From Candidatus Skiveiella danica (lineage in GTDB: Bacteria; Pseudomonadota; Gammaproteobacteria; Burkholderiales; Burkholderiaceae_C), in the NCBI GenBank assembly GCA_016721925.1, contig JADKHE010000011.1, forward strand, positions 372,001-436,000: DNA of 64,000 bases, read 5' to 3'. The notes beneath the pieces are model-generated. The model had not been told where the DNA came from, did no database searches, and worked only from the letters and a program-made list of their open reading frames with translations. The translations under genes and the position numbers were made by a program. This document shows, in pieces, positions 53,300-64,000 of the stretch (its first letter is position 1; each line of letters begins with the position of its first letter).

Positions 53300-55588
53300 T
53301 CATTTGGTTTCAACATTGGTTGTCCCATCCCAACCCGGGTCTGACGGCAGCCGCTTGCGCGACGCAACCCGTTGAGCATACAGATGGTAAAGGACATTGT
53401 CGGGTTCGATAAAAAGCAGGTTCGCCAGAGCGAATTCGCACGCTGGCCAGTCCTGGGCGCGGTAGCTGCGCAGCAGGCCGTCCCAGGCTTCTTCGGGCGA
53501 TGCGTGGATGGCGCCATCAGTTTCGACTAACGCGATGGGCGACAGGGGGCGATAGATCGTGACCGCCTGATCGCGGCCCTTGACGCGAACCCTGTCCAGT
53601 TCCTGCCAGTGAAAACCAATGGCCTGGTCGCGCGTTGCCTGGCTGGCAATGATCGGAACGCCATAGGTCTTGGTCAGTCCCTCCAGGCGGGAGCCCAGAT
53701 TGACCGCGTCTCCGATGACCGTATAGCTGCGGCGAATATCCGAGCCCATGTCCCCGACGCACATGAGTCCGGTGTGCAGCCCGATCCCGATGGCGATAGG
53801 GGGTTGTCCTTCGACTTCTCGTTCCCGGTTGATCGCGATGATTTCCCTGGACATCGCCAAAGCTGCGCGAACGGCCTGTGCGGCGTGTTGTTCAGACTCC
53901 ACCGGTGCGCCCCAGAAGGCCATGATGCAGTCACCCATGTACTTGTCGACTGTTCCGCGTTGCGCGCGGATGATGCGCGTGAGGCGGCTGAAGATCGTGT
54001 TCAGAAGCCTTTGCAAATGAACGGGGTCCATCTGTTCGGACAGGCGGGTAAAACCGCGCATGTCGCAGAACATGACCGTGAGCTCACGCTCGGCAGCCTG
54101 CATGGTGTAACGATCGGGATCCTTGAGCATTTCGTCCACCAGCTCGGGAGGCACATAGTTCCCGAAGAGATGGGCCAGTTCGCGCTTCGAACGGCTCTCC
54201 ACGAAATAGCCGTAGCTCATGTTCAGGCCAAACAAAGAGACCGCCATCATGAGGGCGGAGGCCATGGGCAACACGAGGCCATAGGTGAGGTACAGCCAGA
54301 AATTCAGGGCAAGTACGACACCGATGACCACGCCGCTCAGGGCGACGGCGCGGGTGGCGGACAGCGCGGGCAGGCCGAAGGCCAGTGTGATGCCGGCGAA
54401 GAGCAGCAACACCAGTTCGAAGCCTTCGGCATAGTCCGGCTTGACCAGCAACTTGTCGTCGAGCAGTCCGGAGATCATGTTGGCGTGGATTTCCACGCCG
54501 GGGTAGGCTTCATTGATAGGGGTTGCCCGCAGATCCAGCAAACCGGGCGCCGTGGTCCCAAACAGCACGATCTTGCCGCTGAGTAGCCCGGGCGGCAGCC
54601 GACCCAGGAGGACGTCTGACGCCGAGTGGTAGGCGTAGGAGCCACCCTTGGGGCCACCGGATCCCCGAAAGGGCACGAGCGCGGCAACGCGGTTGTCAAC
54701 CGGTATGGCCAGGCTTCGTCCGTCCTGTTTCAGGACAATGCTTTCAATGCCTGGAACGGGACCGAAAAGGGGTACGCCGGGCGGATGGCCGGGCTCAACT
54801 GCTGGGAATCCCGTGAGTTGACGGAACATGGCCAAGCCGAGAGATTCGTAGAAGCGGCCTTGGTATTCTGCAATCAAAGGCGTCGAGCGGACCACGCCAT
54901 CCGGTTCGGCAATCGCATTGAAAAAGCCGGCTTGTGGAGCGGCCTTGGCCAGAGCAGGGATATTGGAGCCAAACCCATTCCAGACGGTGATGCGGGTCTG
55001 TTCCCGCGGAAGACGGCCTTGCGCTATGACCGGTTCTGGCAGAACCCCTGTATTGCGACCGTCCCGGTCACTGGTGAAGTAATAGCCCAGCACGACAGGG
55101 CGCCCTTGCAGCGACCGGGCAAACAAGTCGTCGTGATCCAGACGGGCGTCCATCCGGCGGACCTTTTCGACAAAACCCGCTTCGCTGCGCAACTCGTCTT
55201 GCGCCATCTTTCGCAGTTGCCGAAGTCCCGAGCTTTCGTCCGGTTCGGCAAAGACCACGTCAAAGCCCGCCAGAACGGCCCTCTGGCGGTCGAATACTTC
55301 ATCCGCCAAAGCGGCCATCTTGTCTCGTGGCCAGGGCCAGCGACCGACCTCGGCAAGGCTTTTTTCATCGATATCGACGATCACGATGCGCTCGTCAAGC
55401 GTTCGGGGCATGGTCGCGCGCAATCGCGCGTCGTAGATCATGTCGTCCAGTCGCTGTGCCAGTCCCAGGTTGAGGATGCCGGTGGCATGCAGGATGGCAA
55501 ATAGAACGGGCACCAGACCCACGGTCACCCGTAGCCCGTAGCGAGTCATCGAAACAATCCGTCTTCCAAGATGGGAGGCCGTGTCCAT
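53300..55588 (-). CDS. CHASE2-domain class III adenylate/guanylate cyclase
   Basis: A 762-residue membrane receptor: an N-terminal helix (LRVTVGLVPVLFAILHATGI), a large periplasmic CHASE2 sensor (about 45-350, with IVIVDIDEKSLAEVGRWPWP and GGSYAYHSASDVLLG), three C-terminal helices (about 355-440), then a cyclase catalytic domain (LTVMFCDMRGFTRLSEQMDP, DKYMGDCIMAFWGAP, SYTVIGDAVNLGSRLEGL; about 480-660). Metal-binding Asp residues are present. It makes a cyclic nucleotide, probably cAMP. ATG at 55588 is preferred to the GTG two codons earlier. It lies in a PP2C-FHA-cyclase-phosphodiesterase transcript. Confidence 0.92.
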   Translation of the reverse strand: MDTASHLGRRIVSMTRYGLRVTVGLVPVLFAILHATGILNLGLAQRLDDMIYDARLRATMPRTLDERIVIVDIDEKSLAEVGRWPWPRDKMAALADEVFDRQRAVLAGFDVVFAEPDESSGLRQLRKMAQDELRSEAGFVEKVRRMDARLDHDDLFARSLQGRPVVLGYYFTSDRDGRNTGVLPEPVIAQGRLPREQTRITVWNGFGSNIPALAKAAPQAGFFNAIAEPDGVVRSTPLIAEYQGRFYESLGLAMFRQLTGFPAVEPGHPPGVPLFGPVPGIESIVLKQDGRSLAIPVDNRVAALVPFRGSGGPKGGSYAYHSASDVLLGRLPPGLLSGKIVLFGTTAPGLLDLRATPINEAYPGVEIHANMISGLLDDKLLVKPDYAEGFELVLLLFAGITLAFGLPALSATRAVALSGVVIGVVLALNFWLYLTYGLVLPMASALMMAVSLFGLNMSYGYFVESRSKRELAHLFGNYVPPELVDEMLKDPDRYTMQAAERELTVMFCDMRGFTRLSEQMDPVHLQRLLNTIFSRLTRIIRAQRGTVDKYMGDCIMAFWGAPVESEQHAAQAVRAALAMSREIIAINREREVEGQPPIAIGIGLHTGLMCVGDMGSDIRRSYTVIGDAVNLGSRLEGLTKTYGVPIIASQATRDQAIGFHWQELDRVRVKGRDQAVTIYRPLSPIALVETDGAIHASPEEAWDGLLRSYRAQDWPACEFALANLLFIEPDNVLYHLYAQRVASRKRLPSDPGWDGTTNVETK

Positions 55589-55611
55589 GGCCACCGTCTT
55601 GGGCTCAGCGA

Positions 55612-56259
55612 TCAGGCTTGCACAAACTGCATCTGGATTCCCGCCAGTTCCAGCAGATCGCCGTTCTTCAGGGCGACCGGGTCGGTCTGGATGGGGGCGC
55701 CATTGACGGTGGGGCTTTCCGCGCCATCAACGTGCGCCACGACGAACCCATTGGGTCGCTTGGTGATGGCAGCCACCGCAATGCCGGGCTTGCCGATCGT
55801 CGTGACGACTTTGACCAGGGCCACTTCACGCCCCGCAGCAGCGCCGCTGAGCACGCGGATGGCGGCCTGTCCGGATGCGGACTCCAACGGCACCGGCATG
55901 CTGGCGCCCGGGCCGCCGCTCGCCGAAGACGCGGGCTTCACAACCATGGTCTTGTCGAACCCGGCGCCAGCTTGATCGGACTGAAAGCGAATCTTGTACT
56001 TGCCGATTTCAATGGTGTCATTGTTCTGCAATGACTGCTTCTTCACCGCCTTGCCGTTGATGTACGTGCCGTTCGTGCTGTTGAGGTCCTCCAGCACGGC
56101 TTCTCCATCGATGATCTGGATGACGGCATGTTCGCCGCTGACGGCGAGATTGTCGATCACGATATCGTTGTAAGGGCGCCGACCCAGCGTGGTGCGGTCC
56201 TTGGTCAACTGCACTTCCTTGATGACAACACCGTCGATCGATACGATCACTTTCGGCAT
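55612..56259 (-). CDS. FHA-domain protein
   Basis: A 215-residue cytoplasmic protein with two FHA modules. The first (about 20-90) has the phosphothreonine-binding residues of a canonical FHA: TLGRRPYNDIVID, SGEHAVI and NSTNGTYING. The second (about 130-215, TTIGKPGIAVAAITKRPNGF, VNGAPI) is degenerate. It is expected to read phosphothreonine marks that the PP2C next door would erase. The start MPKVIVSIDGVVIKEVQL is chosen over an ATG 10 codons upstream. Confidence 0.9.
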   Translation of the reverse strand: MPKVIVSIDGVVIKEVQLTKDRTTLGRRPYNDIVIDNLAVSGEHAVIQIIDGEAVLEDLNSTNGTYINGKAVKKQSLQNNDTIEIGKYKIRFQSDQAGAGFDKTMVVKPASSASGGPGASMPVPLESASGQAAIRVLSGAAAGREVALVKVVTTIGKPGIAVAAITKRPNGFVVAHVDGAESPTVNGAPIQTDPVALKNGDLLELAGIQMQFVQA

Positions 56260-56307
56260 GGCCGACTCCTGTTCCTTGACTTGTTCCAACGCAAACGGTC
56301 CAACACG

Positions 56308-57093
56308 CTATTTTCCCAGCAAACGGTCGAAGAGGCCGCGATTTTTGATACTTTGGCTCGCTTTGACCAGCAGAACGGAAACATTATCCCGCCCGCCCGC
56401 ATCATTGGCGATATGAATCAGGTTTTCGGCCAAAGCGTCCAGCGTGTGGCTGCGTGAAAACTCGGCGGCGATGGCGGCATCACTCACCATGTCGCTCAAG
56501 CCGTCGGAGCACATCACGTAGACGTCGCCAGCCTCCACCTTGAACTCGTTGACCTCAAGCATCACCGATGCCTCGACACCCAGCGCGCGGGTGACAAGGT
56601 TGCGGTTGGGCGACACGGCGGCCTGCTCGGCGGTGATCAGTCCGGCGTCCAACTGTTCCTGCAGCAACGAATGGTCCCTTGTAATCTGCACCAGCGTGTG
56701 GTTGCGCCACCGGTAACATCTCGAGTCGCCGATATGGCCCAGGAACAGACGTGGACCCAGAAAGGCCCCGACCACCAGCGTGGTTCCCATCCCCGAGTAG
56801 TCCGGATTGCTGCAGGCCGAATTGAAGATGGAAGTGTTGGCGTTCTCGACGCATATTTCCATGGCCCGCTTGATATCTCTTGGCAGGACACGTCCTTCGG
56901 CCTGGGACAGCCAGCGCCCGAGTTCCGTGGTGATGAAGGACGTCGCCATCCCACTGGCGACCTCACCCGCGTTGTAGCCGCCCATGCCATCGGCGAGCAC
57001 CGCCAGACCGGTTGCCGGATCGACGGCCACGGAGTCTTCGTTGTTCACCCGCGTGCGCCCGGTGTCGGTCAACGCTGCATATTCGTAATTCAT
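56308..57093 (-). CDS. PP2C-family Ser/Thr protein phosphatase (Stp1/PrpC type)
   Basis: A 261-residue phosphatase with the metal-binding motifs of bacterial PP2C: NNEDSVAVD, LADGMGGYNAGEVAS, GDSRCYRWR, MCSDGLSDMVSD and GGRDNVSVLLV. It should dephosphorylate Ser/Thr on proteins; no cognate Ser/Thr kinase is in the window. It heads the PP2C-FHA-cyclase-phosphodiesterase transcript, 48 nt before the FHA gene. Confidence 0.95.
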   Translation of the reverse strand: MNYEYAALTDTGRTRVNNEDSVAVDPATGLAVLADGMGGYNAGEVASGMATSFITTELGRWLSQAEGRVLPRDIKRAMEICVENANTSIFNSACSNPDYSGMGTTLVVGAFLGPRLFLGHIGDSRCYRWRNHTLVQITRDHSLLQEQLDAGLITAEQAAVSPNRNLVTRALGVEASVMLEVNEFKVEAGDVYVMCSDGLSDMVSDAAIAAEFSRSHTLDALAENLIHIANDAGGRDNVSVLLVKASQSIKNRGLFDRLLGK

Positions 57094-57494
57094 CGTGCAA
57101 TCCGGGTTTCAGGGCGCGTGGTTGCGAGTTGGGTGGCTCCATGCAAAAAAGCGGCTGGATGCGCGTATTGTCGCGCCGATTGCCTTCGACATTTTCCAAC
57201 TCATGGATCTCTTCAAGTGCACGTGGCCGCCGCGTACCGGGGCAGGCTGATTCGCCGAAGCCCCACGACGGGGTTGCCAAACAGCCTGACGGCATGGATC
57301 TGACAGGTTGACGGCACAACGGAACCGTCCATGCGGGTCGGGATTTCGCCTGCAACAGTTGACGGGCGGTCGAGCAATCGCAATGCACATGGGGACTGCT
57401 TGTCAAGGCCGTCCGGTACTATTCAACAGACTGGCCCCTTGCGTCATTGACCGGGCGCCGCCCCGGTCCGTGCCGGGGCGAATTTCTCCTGGCG
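57094..57494 (-). other. 401-bp intergenic region between terC and the PP2C gene
   Basis: I see no convincing gene here: short open frames on both strands lack ribosome-binding sites and recognisable sequence. It must hold the promoter of the phosphatase operon. A CGCCCCGG/CCGGGGCG hairpin at 57459-57480 follows terC but lacks a T-run, so it is at most a weak terminator. Confidence 0.5.
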
Positions 57495-58172
57495 CTATTT
57501 GCCTGCCGAGCGGGTGCTCAGGTACTTGCCGACCGCAACCACGAGAATGGCGCCGGCCGCTGCGGCTGCATAGTGAATCCAGGGGTAGGTGGCCGCGAAT
57601 CCCTTCAGGGCTACATCGCTGGCAATGGTTTCGCCTCCGACCCAGCCTATCAAGGCCGCGCCCAGCGTGATGATGATCGGAAAGCGGTCCATCAGCTTGA
57701 TCATCAAGGTACTGCCGAAGATGACCAATGGAATGCTGATGGCCAGGCCGAGGATCAGCAGTGTCGTGCTGCCTTTTGCCGCTGCGGCGACGGCGATCAC
57801 GTTGTCCAGGCTCATGACCAGATCGGCAATCAGGATGGTGCGCACGGCCCCCATCAGGCTGCCGTACTCCTTGCCTTCACTTTCGCCATCTTCCTCGTCG
57901 CCCAGCAATTGCACACCGATCCACAGCAGCAGCATGCCGCCAATGATCTGCAAATACGAGAGTTCCAGCAACTTGGCGGCCACCACGGTGAGCGCAATTC
58001 GCAGCACCACCGCAGCCCCGGATCCGAACAGAATCGCCTTTTTCTGCTGCGCCGGTGGCAGCGATCGGGCCGCCAGTGCAATCACCACCGCGTTGTCGCC
58101 GGAAAGGATGATGTTGATCCAGATGATCTTGAGCAGGCCGATCCAGAAGTCGGTACTTTGCAGCAATTCCAT
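57495..58172 (-). CDS. TerC family integral membrane protein (YjbE-like)
   Basis: A 225-residue protein with seven predicted helices and the two TerC acidic motifs: IILSGDNAVVIALAARSLP and LIADLVMSLDNVIAVAAAAK, whose Asp residues probably bind a metal. A short acidic loop (GDEEDGESEGKEYG) joins the halves. Relatives have been linked to Mn2+ efflux and to metal loading of exported proteins. Together with the TMEM165-type exporter at 43.4 kb this gives two candidate Mn2+ exporters in the window. It follows sucD, separated by a terminator. Confidence 0.9.
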   Translation of the reverse strand: MELLQSTDFWIGLLKIIWINIILSGDNAVVIALAARSLPPAQQKKAILFGSGAAVVLRIALTVVAAKLLELSYLQIIGGMLLLWIGVQLLGDEEDGESEGKEYGSLMGAVRTILIADLVMSLDNVIAVAAAAKGSTTLLILGLAISIPLVIFGSTLMIKLMDRFPIIITLGAALIGWVGGETIASDVALKGFAATYPWIHYAAAAAGAILVVAVGKYLSTRSAGK

Positions 58173-58199
58173 CGCGGCGCTCCAGTGTCATGAATGAAA

Positions 58200-58231
58200 G
58201 AAGCGCCCGCAACAGCCGTTGGGAGCGCTTC
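58200..58231 (-). terminator. Terminator between sucD and terC
   Basis: Minus strand GAAGCGC and GCGCTTC enclose a second short stem (CCCAAC/GTTGCGGG) and are followed by TTTC. Two further hairpins precede it in the sucD-terC gap: GCGGGGC/GCCCCGC (58257-58275) and GGGC/GCCC (about 58235-58250). The three in a row in 120 nt could also be a structured terC leader. Confidence 0.65.
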
Positions 58232-58292
58232 TCATGGGCTCTCTCGCCCAAGTGTAGCGGGGCCATATGCCCCGCCGGGTCCGTAATAATGC

Positions 58293-59186
58293 TTAGAGCT
58301 GAGCCTTGAGCAGCTTGCCCAGTTCGGACGGATTGCGCGTGACGATGAAGCCGCACTCTTCCATGATGGCCAGCTTGGCATCGGCCGTGTCGGCACCACC
58401 GGAGATCAACGCACCGGCATGGCCCATGCGCTTGCCAGCGGGGGCGGTCACGCCGGCGATGAAGCCCACGATCGGCTTCTTCATGTTGGCCTTGCACCAG
58501 CGGGCCGCTTCGGCTTCGTCGGGGCCGCCGATTTCGCCGATCATGATGACGGCATCAGTGTCCGGATCGTCGTTGAAGGCCTGCATCACGTCGATGTGCT
58601 TCAGGCCATTGATCGGGTCGCCCCCGATGCCCACGGCGGTCGACTGGCCCAGGCCCACTTCGGTCAGCATGGCCACGGCTTCATAGGTCAGCGTGCCCGA
58701 GCGGCTGACCACGCCGATGCGGCCCTTGCGGTGGATGTGGCCGGGCATGATGCCGATCTTGATTTCGTCTGGCGTGATGATGCCGGGGCAGTTCGGGCCG
58801 AGCAGCAGCGTCTTCTTGCCGCCGGCGGCTTCCTTGGCCTTCATCTTGTTGCGCACTTCGAGCATGTCGCGCACCGGAATGCCTTCGGTGATGCAGATGG
58901 CCAGGTCCAGGTCGGCTTCCACCGCTTCCCAGATGGCGGCAGCAGCGCCCGCAGGAGGCACGTAGATCACGGACACGGTGGCGCCGGTCTGCTGCGCGGC
59001 TTCCTTGACGGAGGCGTAGATCGGGATGTTGAAGATCGACTCACCGGCCTTCTTCGGGTTCACGCCGGCGACGAAGCAGTTCTTGCCGTTGGCGTATTCC
59101 TGGCACTTCTCGGTGTGGAACTGGCCGGTCTTGCCCGTGATGCCCTGGGTGATGACTTTGGTGTCTTTGTTGATGTAGATCGACAT
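58293..59186 (-). CDS. sucD: Succinyl-CoA synthetase alpha subunit SucD
   Basis: A 297-residue TCA-cycle enzyme subunit: [19 protein letters not shown] (CoA-binding), [27 protein letters not shown] and [20 protein letters not shown]; the phospho-His is in [20 protein letters not shown]. Converts succinyl-CoA to succinate with nucleotide synthesis. 15 nt after sucC. Confidence 0.97.
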   Translation of the reverse strand: MSIYINKDTKVITQGITGKTGQFHTEKCQEYANGKNCFVAGVNPKKAGESIFNIPIYASVKEAAQQTGATVSVIYVPPAGAAAAIWEAVEADLDLAICITEGIPVRDMLEVRNKMKAKEAAGGKKTLLLGPNCPGIITPDEIKIGIMPGHIHRKGRIGVVSRSGTLTYEAVAMLTEVGLGQSTAVGIGGDPINGLKHIDVMQAFNDDPDTDAVIMIGEIGGPDEAEAARWCKANMKKPIVGFIAGVTAPAGKRMGHAGALISGGADTADAKLAIMEECGFIVTRNPSELGKLLKAQL

Positions 59187-59201
59187 GTCTGTTCTCCGGG
59201 C

Positions 59202-60362
<1,161 letters not shown>

Positions 60363-60479
60363 GAGGGCTCTCTCAGGAGTGGATGAATAGGATCCGTCGA
60401 TCCCGGCAACCAACCGGGTCGCGACCGCTGGATATGGCAACTTGGAACTGTATCATGCTGCAGTGCACCAATTACTGGC

Positions 60480-60508
60480 TTGCGCACTGTTTGCATAATG
60501 CATAATTA
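60480..60508 (+). promoter_or_regulatory. Candidate sigma-70 promoter of argC
   Basis: TTGCGC and TAATTA separated by 17 bp, about 47 nt before the argC ATG. The surrounding TGCATAATGCATAATTATATG is strikingly AT-rich with overlapping palindromes and could also hold an operator. Confidence 0.4.
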
Positions 60509-60554
60509 TATGAACAGGCATCTGAACTGAAACTGACGAGGAGTGGGTCGCGCC

Positions 60555-61478
60555 ATGGCCAAGGTATTCATCGACGGCGAAGCCGGCACGACGGGCTTGC
60601 AGATTCGCGAGCGGCTGCAACAGATGCCACAGGTGCAGGTGATCAGTATTGCGCCGGAGTTGCGCAAGGACCCGCAGGCCAAGCGTGACCTGATGGCGCA
60701 AGTGGACCTGGTGATTCTGTGCCTCCACGATGAGGCGGCGATCGAATCCGTGGCCATGATTGACAGCCTGCCCGGCCGCAAACCCAAGATCATCGATGCC
60801 TCCACCGCCCACCGCACAGCGCCGGACTGGGTGTTCGGTTTTCCTGAACTGGCCGCCGGCCAGCGCGAGGCCGTGGCGGCCGCCACCCGCGTGGCCAACC
60901 CCGGCTGCTATGCCACCGGCGCCATCGCGCTGATCCGCCCGCTGGTGGATGCGGGACTGATTCCGCGCGACTTTCCGCTGGCGCTGCCGGCGGTGAGCGG
61001 GTATTCCGGCGGGGGCCGAACCATGATCGAGGCCTATGAAAAAGGCGAGGCGCCGCTGTTTGAGGCCTATGCCCTGGGCCTCAAGCACAAGCACCTGCCT
61101 GAGATCATGCGCTACACGGGCCTGACGCGCCGCCCGGTGTTCGTGCCCTCCGTGGGCAATTTTCGCCAAGGCATGCTGGTGCAGCTGCCCATGCACCTGG
61201 ACCTGCTGCCGGGCAAGCCGGAGGTGGCCGACCTGCATGGCGCGCTGGCCAGGCACTACGCGGCCAGCAATACGCCTGAGGGCTGGGTCAGCGTCGAGCC
61301 GGCGCCCGAGAGCGGCAAGCTCGATGCGTTGGCGCTCAACGACACCAACAAGATGGAACTGCGGGTCTTCGGAAACGACGAGTACCACCATGCTGTGCTG
61401 ATCGCCCGGCTCGACAACCTTGGCAAAGGTGCCAGCGGTGCGGCCGTGCAAAACATGAGACTGATGCTCGGCCTGTAG
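60555..61478 (+). CDS. argC: N-acetyl-gamma-glutamyl-phosphate reductase ArgC (type 2)
   Basis: A 307-residue short (type 2) Arg[20 protein letters not shown] (NADP-binding), [33 protein letters not shown] (catalytic Cys), [17 protein letters not shown] and [14 protein letters not shown] (catalytic His). It reduces N-acetylglutamyl phosphate in arginine synthesis. GAGGAG lies about 11 nt before the ATG; an in-frame GTG at 60543 is less likely. Confidence 0.96.
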   Translation: MAKVFIDGEAGTTGLQIRERLQQMPQVQVISIAPELRKDPQAKRDLMAQVDLVILCLHDEAAIESVAMIDSLPGRKPKIIDASTAHRTAPDWVFGFPELAAGQREAVAAATRVANPGCYATGAIALIRPLVDAGLIPRDFPLALPAVSGYSGGGRTMIEAYEKGEAPLFEAYALGLKHKHLPEIMRYTGLTRRPVFVPSVGNFRQGMLVQLPMHLDLLPGKPEVADLHGALARHYAASNTPEGWVSVEPAPESGKLDALALNDTNKMELRVFGNDEYHHAVLIARLDNLGKGASGAAVQNMRLMLGL

Positions 61479-61530
61479 GACTCGCTGGCCTGCGGAGCGA
61501 AAGCGGCTGTGCAATCCGGCCTGAATTTGT

Positions 61531-61586
61531 TAACAAGAATGATAGCAACCTACAACCATCCGGCGCTGGGAATAGCCCAGAAAGAG
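61531..61586 (-). repeat. Dispersed ~50-bp repeat, copy 6 (argC-recX convergent gap)
   Basis: On the minus strand: TCTGGGCTATTCCCAGCGCC, then GGATGGTTGTAGG, then TTGCTATCATTCTTGTTAAC. The CTATTCCCAGCG core and GCTAT end match copies 1 and 4. Like copy 2 it lies between convergent genes. Confidence 0.7.
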
Positions 61587-61628
61587 TGAGATTCCCGCTC
61601 CGGTGAGGCCTTGTGCTCCTTGGGCTGC

Positions 61629-62084
61629 TCAGCTCTCGTCGTCATCAGCTCCAGTGACGACCCGGCGGATCGCCTCGGCGCCAAAGCCCCGGGACGCCAG
61701 GAAACGCATCTGTTTGGCCCGGCTTGCCGCATCCGATGCAGGTTCGTGGAACTTCTTGCGCCACACTGCCCGCGCTCGCTCCAGTTCCGTCCCTTGCAGC
61801 AGTGCAACCGCCTCCTGCACACTTTGTGCATCCAGCCCTTTGGCCTGCAACTCGTGGCGGATGCGCGACGCCCCCAGCCGACCTGCGCGGCGGTGTACGA
61901 CCGACTCGATCACCCGCTGCTCGTCGACGAAGCCTTTGGCCTGCAGTTCATCAAGCACACGGACCAACTCGCCGGGCGTCTCCTCGAAGGCGCGGAGCTT
62001 TCGCTCGAGCTCGGTTCGTGAGTGCTCCCGTGCGGCCAGAAGCCTGAGCGCGCGCCCCTTGAGCGAAGGTGTGGACGGGTTCAT
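61629..62084 (-). CDS. recX: Regulatory protein RecX
   Basis: A 151-residue, all-helical RecA modulator: LKGRALRLLAAREHSRTELE, LQAKGFVDEQRVIESVVHRRAGRLGASRIRHELQAKGLD and ARAVWRKKF repeats are RecX three-helix units. It binds inside RecA filaments and limits their growth. It lies 90 nt after recA and is probably expressed from the SOS promoter by read-through. Confidence 0.93.
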   Translation of the reverse strand: MNPSTPSLKGRALRLLAAREHSRTELERKLRAFEETPGELVRVLDELQAKGFVDEQRVIESVVHRRAGRLGASRIRHELQAKGLDAQSVQEAVALLQGTELERARAVWRKKFHEPASDAASRAKQMRFLASRGFGAEAIRRVVTGADDDES

Positions 62085-62174
62085 GCAAGCGCCAACTGCA
62101 AAAAGAGAAGCAAACTATGACGACTGGACGATGGGATCTAGCCTGCCGGGATCGAAATCCGGGTTGAAACCGGC

Positions 62175-63236
<1,062 letters not shown>

Positions 63237-63278
63237 GAAAATCTCCTGGTGAATCAATCGGTTGGCCTGCTTTTACAT

Positions 63279-63294
63279 CTGTGGTTTAAGACAG
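63279..63294 (-). promoter_or_regulatory. LexA (SOS) box of recA
   Basis: CTGTCTTAAACCACAG on the minus strand is an exact CTGT-N8-ACAG, 43 nt before the recA start. A weaker CTGT-N8-CCAG lies just upstream at 63296-63311. Confidence 0.82.
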
Positions 63295-63336
63295 GCTGGA
63301 TGCTTGAACAGTACTTTAACGCAGCCGATTAAAAGA

Positions 63337-63369
63337 AGTAAACAACTATTTAAGTCAGTTTGCTTTACT
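63337..63369 (+). promoter_or_regulatory. Inverted repeat in front of the MarR gene
   Basis: AGTAAACAACT and AGTTTGCTTTACT are imperfect inverted repeats centred about 25 nt before the MarR ATG in an AT-rich stretch. This is a natural site for autoregulation by the MarR protein. It lies outside the recA SOS box. Confidence 0.4.
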
Positions 63370-63377
63370 ATTTGGAC

Positions 63378-63851
63378 ATGATGACTGAAGATCTGTCAGG
63401 AGGCTGGCGCCAGACCCACCTGGGTCGTCTTCTGGGGCTGGCGATGCGTCGGTTTGACGAGCGCGTGCTGGTTCTCATGGCCTCCAACGTCAACGTGCCA
63501 CTGGGGCTGTCCCACCTGGCGGCTCGCGGTCAGGTCGGTGCCGCGCACATCCACATCACCCGCCACCTGGCCGTCGAAGGTTCCCGCCTGACCGACTTGG
63601 CCCGCGCGGCCGGCATGAGCAAGCAGGCCATGGGCAATCTGGTCGATCAGTGCGAGGCCTGGGGCCTGGTCATCCGGGAGCCCGATCCGCGGGATGCCCG
63701 TGCGCGACAGGTCTGCTTCACCCCGGTAGGTCTGGCCTGGCTCGCAGCGTTTCGCGAGGCCGTGAATCAGGCCGAGCGGGAGTTTCGCTCCGCCGTCGGT
63801 GACGAGGTGGCCACGGTCGTGGCCCTCGGCCTGGAGGCCTACGCCAGCTGA
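63378..63851 (+). CDS. MarR-family transcriptional regulator
   Basis: A 157-residue winged-helix protein: LGRLLGLAMRRFDERVLVLM, HIHITRHLAVEGSRLTDLARAAGMSKQAMGNLVDQCEAWGLVIREP (recognition helix MSKQAMGNLVDQ) and the wing DPRDARARQVCFTPVG. The family represses efflux or catabolic genes and responds to small aromatic ligands. ATG at 63378 or 63381; divergent from recA. Its target is not evident; the next gene, a response regulator, is 100 nt downstream. Confidence 0.88.
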   Translation: MMTEDLSGGWRQTHLGRLLGLAMRRFDERVLVLMASNVNVPLGLSHLAARGQVGAAHIHITRHLAVEGSRLTDLARAAGMSKQAMGNLVDQCEAWGLVIREPDPRDARARQVCFTPVGLAWLAAFREAVNQAEREFRSAVGDEVATVVALGLEAYAS

Positions 63852-63951
63852 AAACGCCTTCAAGCGTCGATGCGCACGCACCCGGCGCCTGCATCGGCCT
63901 AGAATTTGCCCCACGCGCGAGGCACGCGCCCCAACAACGAAGGAGACAGGC

Positions 63952-64000
63952 ATGCGGATTCTGATTGCCGAAGATGACCAGGTGCTGGCCGACGGCCTGC
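63952..64000 (+). CDS. Response regulator, N-terminal fragment (OmpR/QseB-like)
   Basis: Runs off the right edge. The 16 visible residues MRILIAEDDQVLADGL are the start of a receiver domain with the acidic pair (ED-D). AAGGAGA lies 6 nt before the ATG, a strong ribosome-binding site. The output domain is outside the window, so the subfamily is a guess from the N-terminus. Confidence 0.8.
   Translation, partial: MRILIAEDDQVLADGL

Noticed and set aside
56963..57406. A 147-codon minus-strand frame in the gap before the PP2C gene
   Set aside because: It overlaps the phosphatase in another frame, is rich in Pro/Arg/Ser with no recognisable domain, and has no ribosome-binding site.

Overview
The window looks like a chromosomal segment of a high-GC betaproteobacterium, order Burkholderiales, most likely family Comamonadaceae. 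This rests on the style of the RecA, SucCD, MetXW and UbiD/UbiX proteins, on the otn four-carbon acid-sugar operon next to a TctC-type binding protein, and on the overall housekeeping content. The genus cannot be fixed by eye. I see no phage, insertion sequence, integrase, CRISPR array, tRNA or rRNA. Most of the window is ordinary core genome.

Layout. 0-11 kb: surA (partial)-lptD, divergent amgK then rsmE, ubiD-ubiX, an MFS transporter, a YidB-like protein, a lipase-like hydrolase and an M20 peptidase. 11-25 kb: a leftward glycogen operon glgB-glgX-malQ-glgC-glgA-glgP, with 4-nt overlaps at several junctions, followed by a large hybrid histidine kinase. 26-33 kb: a nitrite-respiration or detoxification island. 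It has a perfect FNR-type box, a gene for an octaheme nitrite reductase with a CXXCK catalytic heme, a strong terminator, ccmF/nrfE- and ccmI/nrfG-like genes, and a convergent ccmG plus two diheme c4-like cytochromes. 33-39 kb: the otn/ltn operon (tctC-ltnD-otnK-otnC-otnI) with its GntR/FCD regulator; two of its genes carry frameshifts. 39-47 kb: chrA, a transglutaminase, metX-metW under a SAM-II-type riboswitch, a Mn2+ exporter (TMEM165/MneA type) under a yybP-ykoY riboswitch, amtB behind a sigma-54 promoter, and two duplicated RRM/glycine-rich RNA-binding proteins. 47-53 kb: SDR-lptC-kdsC-kdsD, a CPA2 antiporter, a 5'-truncated apt remnant and a frameshifted MBL phosphodiesterase. 53-64 kb: a CHASE2 cyclase/FHA/PP2C signalling operon, terC, sucCD, argC, recX-recA with an SOS box, a MarR regulator and the start of a response regulator.

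The most notable items are: (i) the octaheme nitrite reductase island with its apparently dedicated heme-attachment genes; (ii) a roughly 50-60 bp dispersed repeat family, not explained by any gene, that I find in six places (3.9, 8.65, 26.1, 34.4, 39.4 and 61.55 kb), once inside the chrA coding sequence and once filling a convergent gap and supplying both stop codons; (iii) two different riboswitches within 1 kb, each with visible mutually exclusive downstream stems; and (iv) three single-base frameshifts plus one truncated gene, which are either real decay or assembly errors.

All domain calls are from reading the protein sequences. No database search or folding program was run, and start codons were chosen from motif position, Shine-Dalgarno-like sequence and operon overlap.
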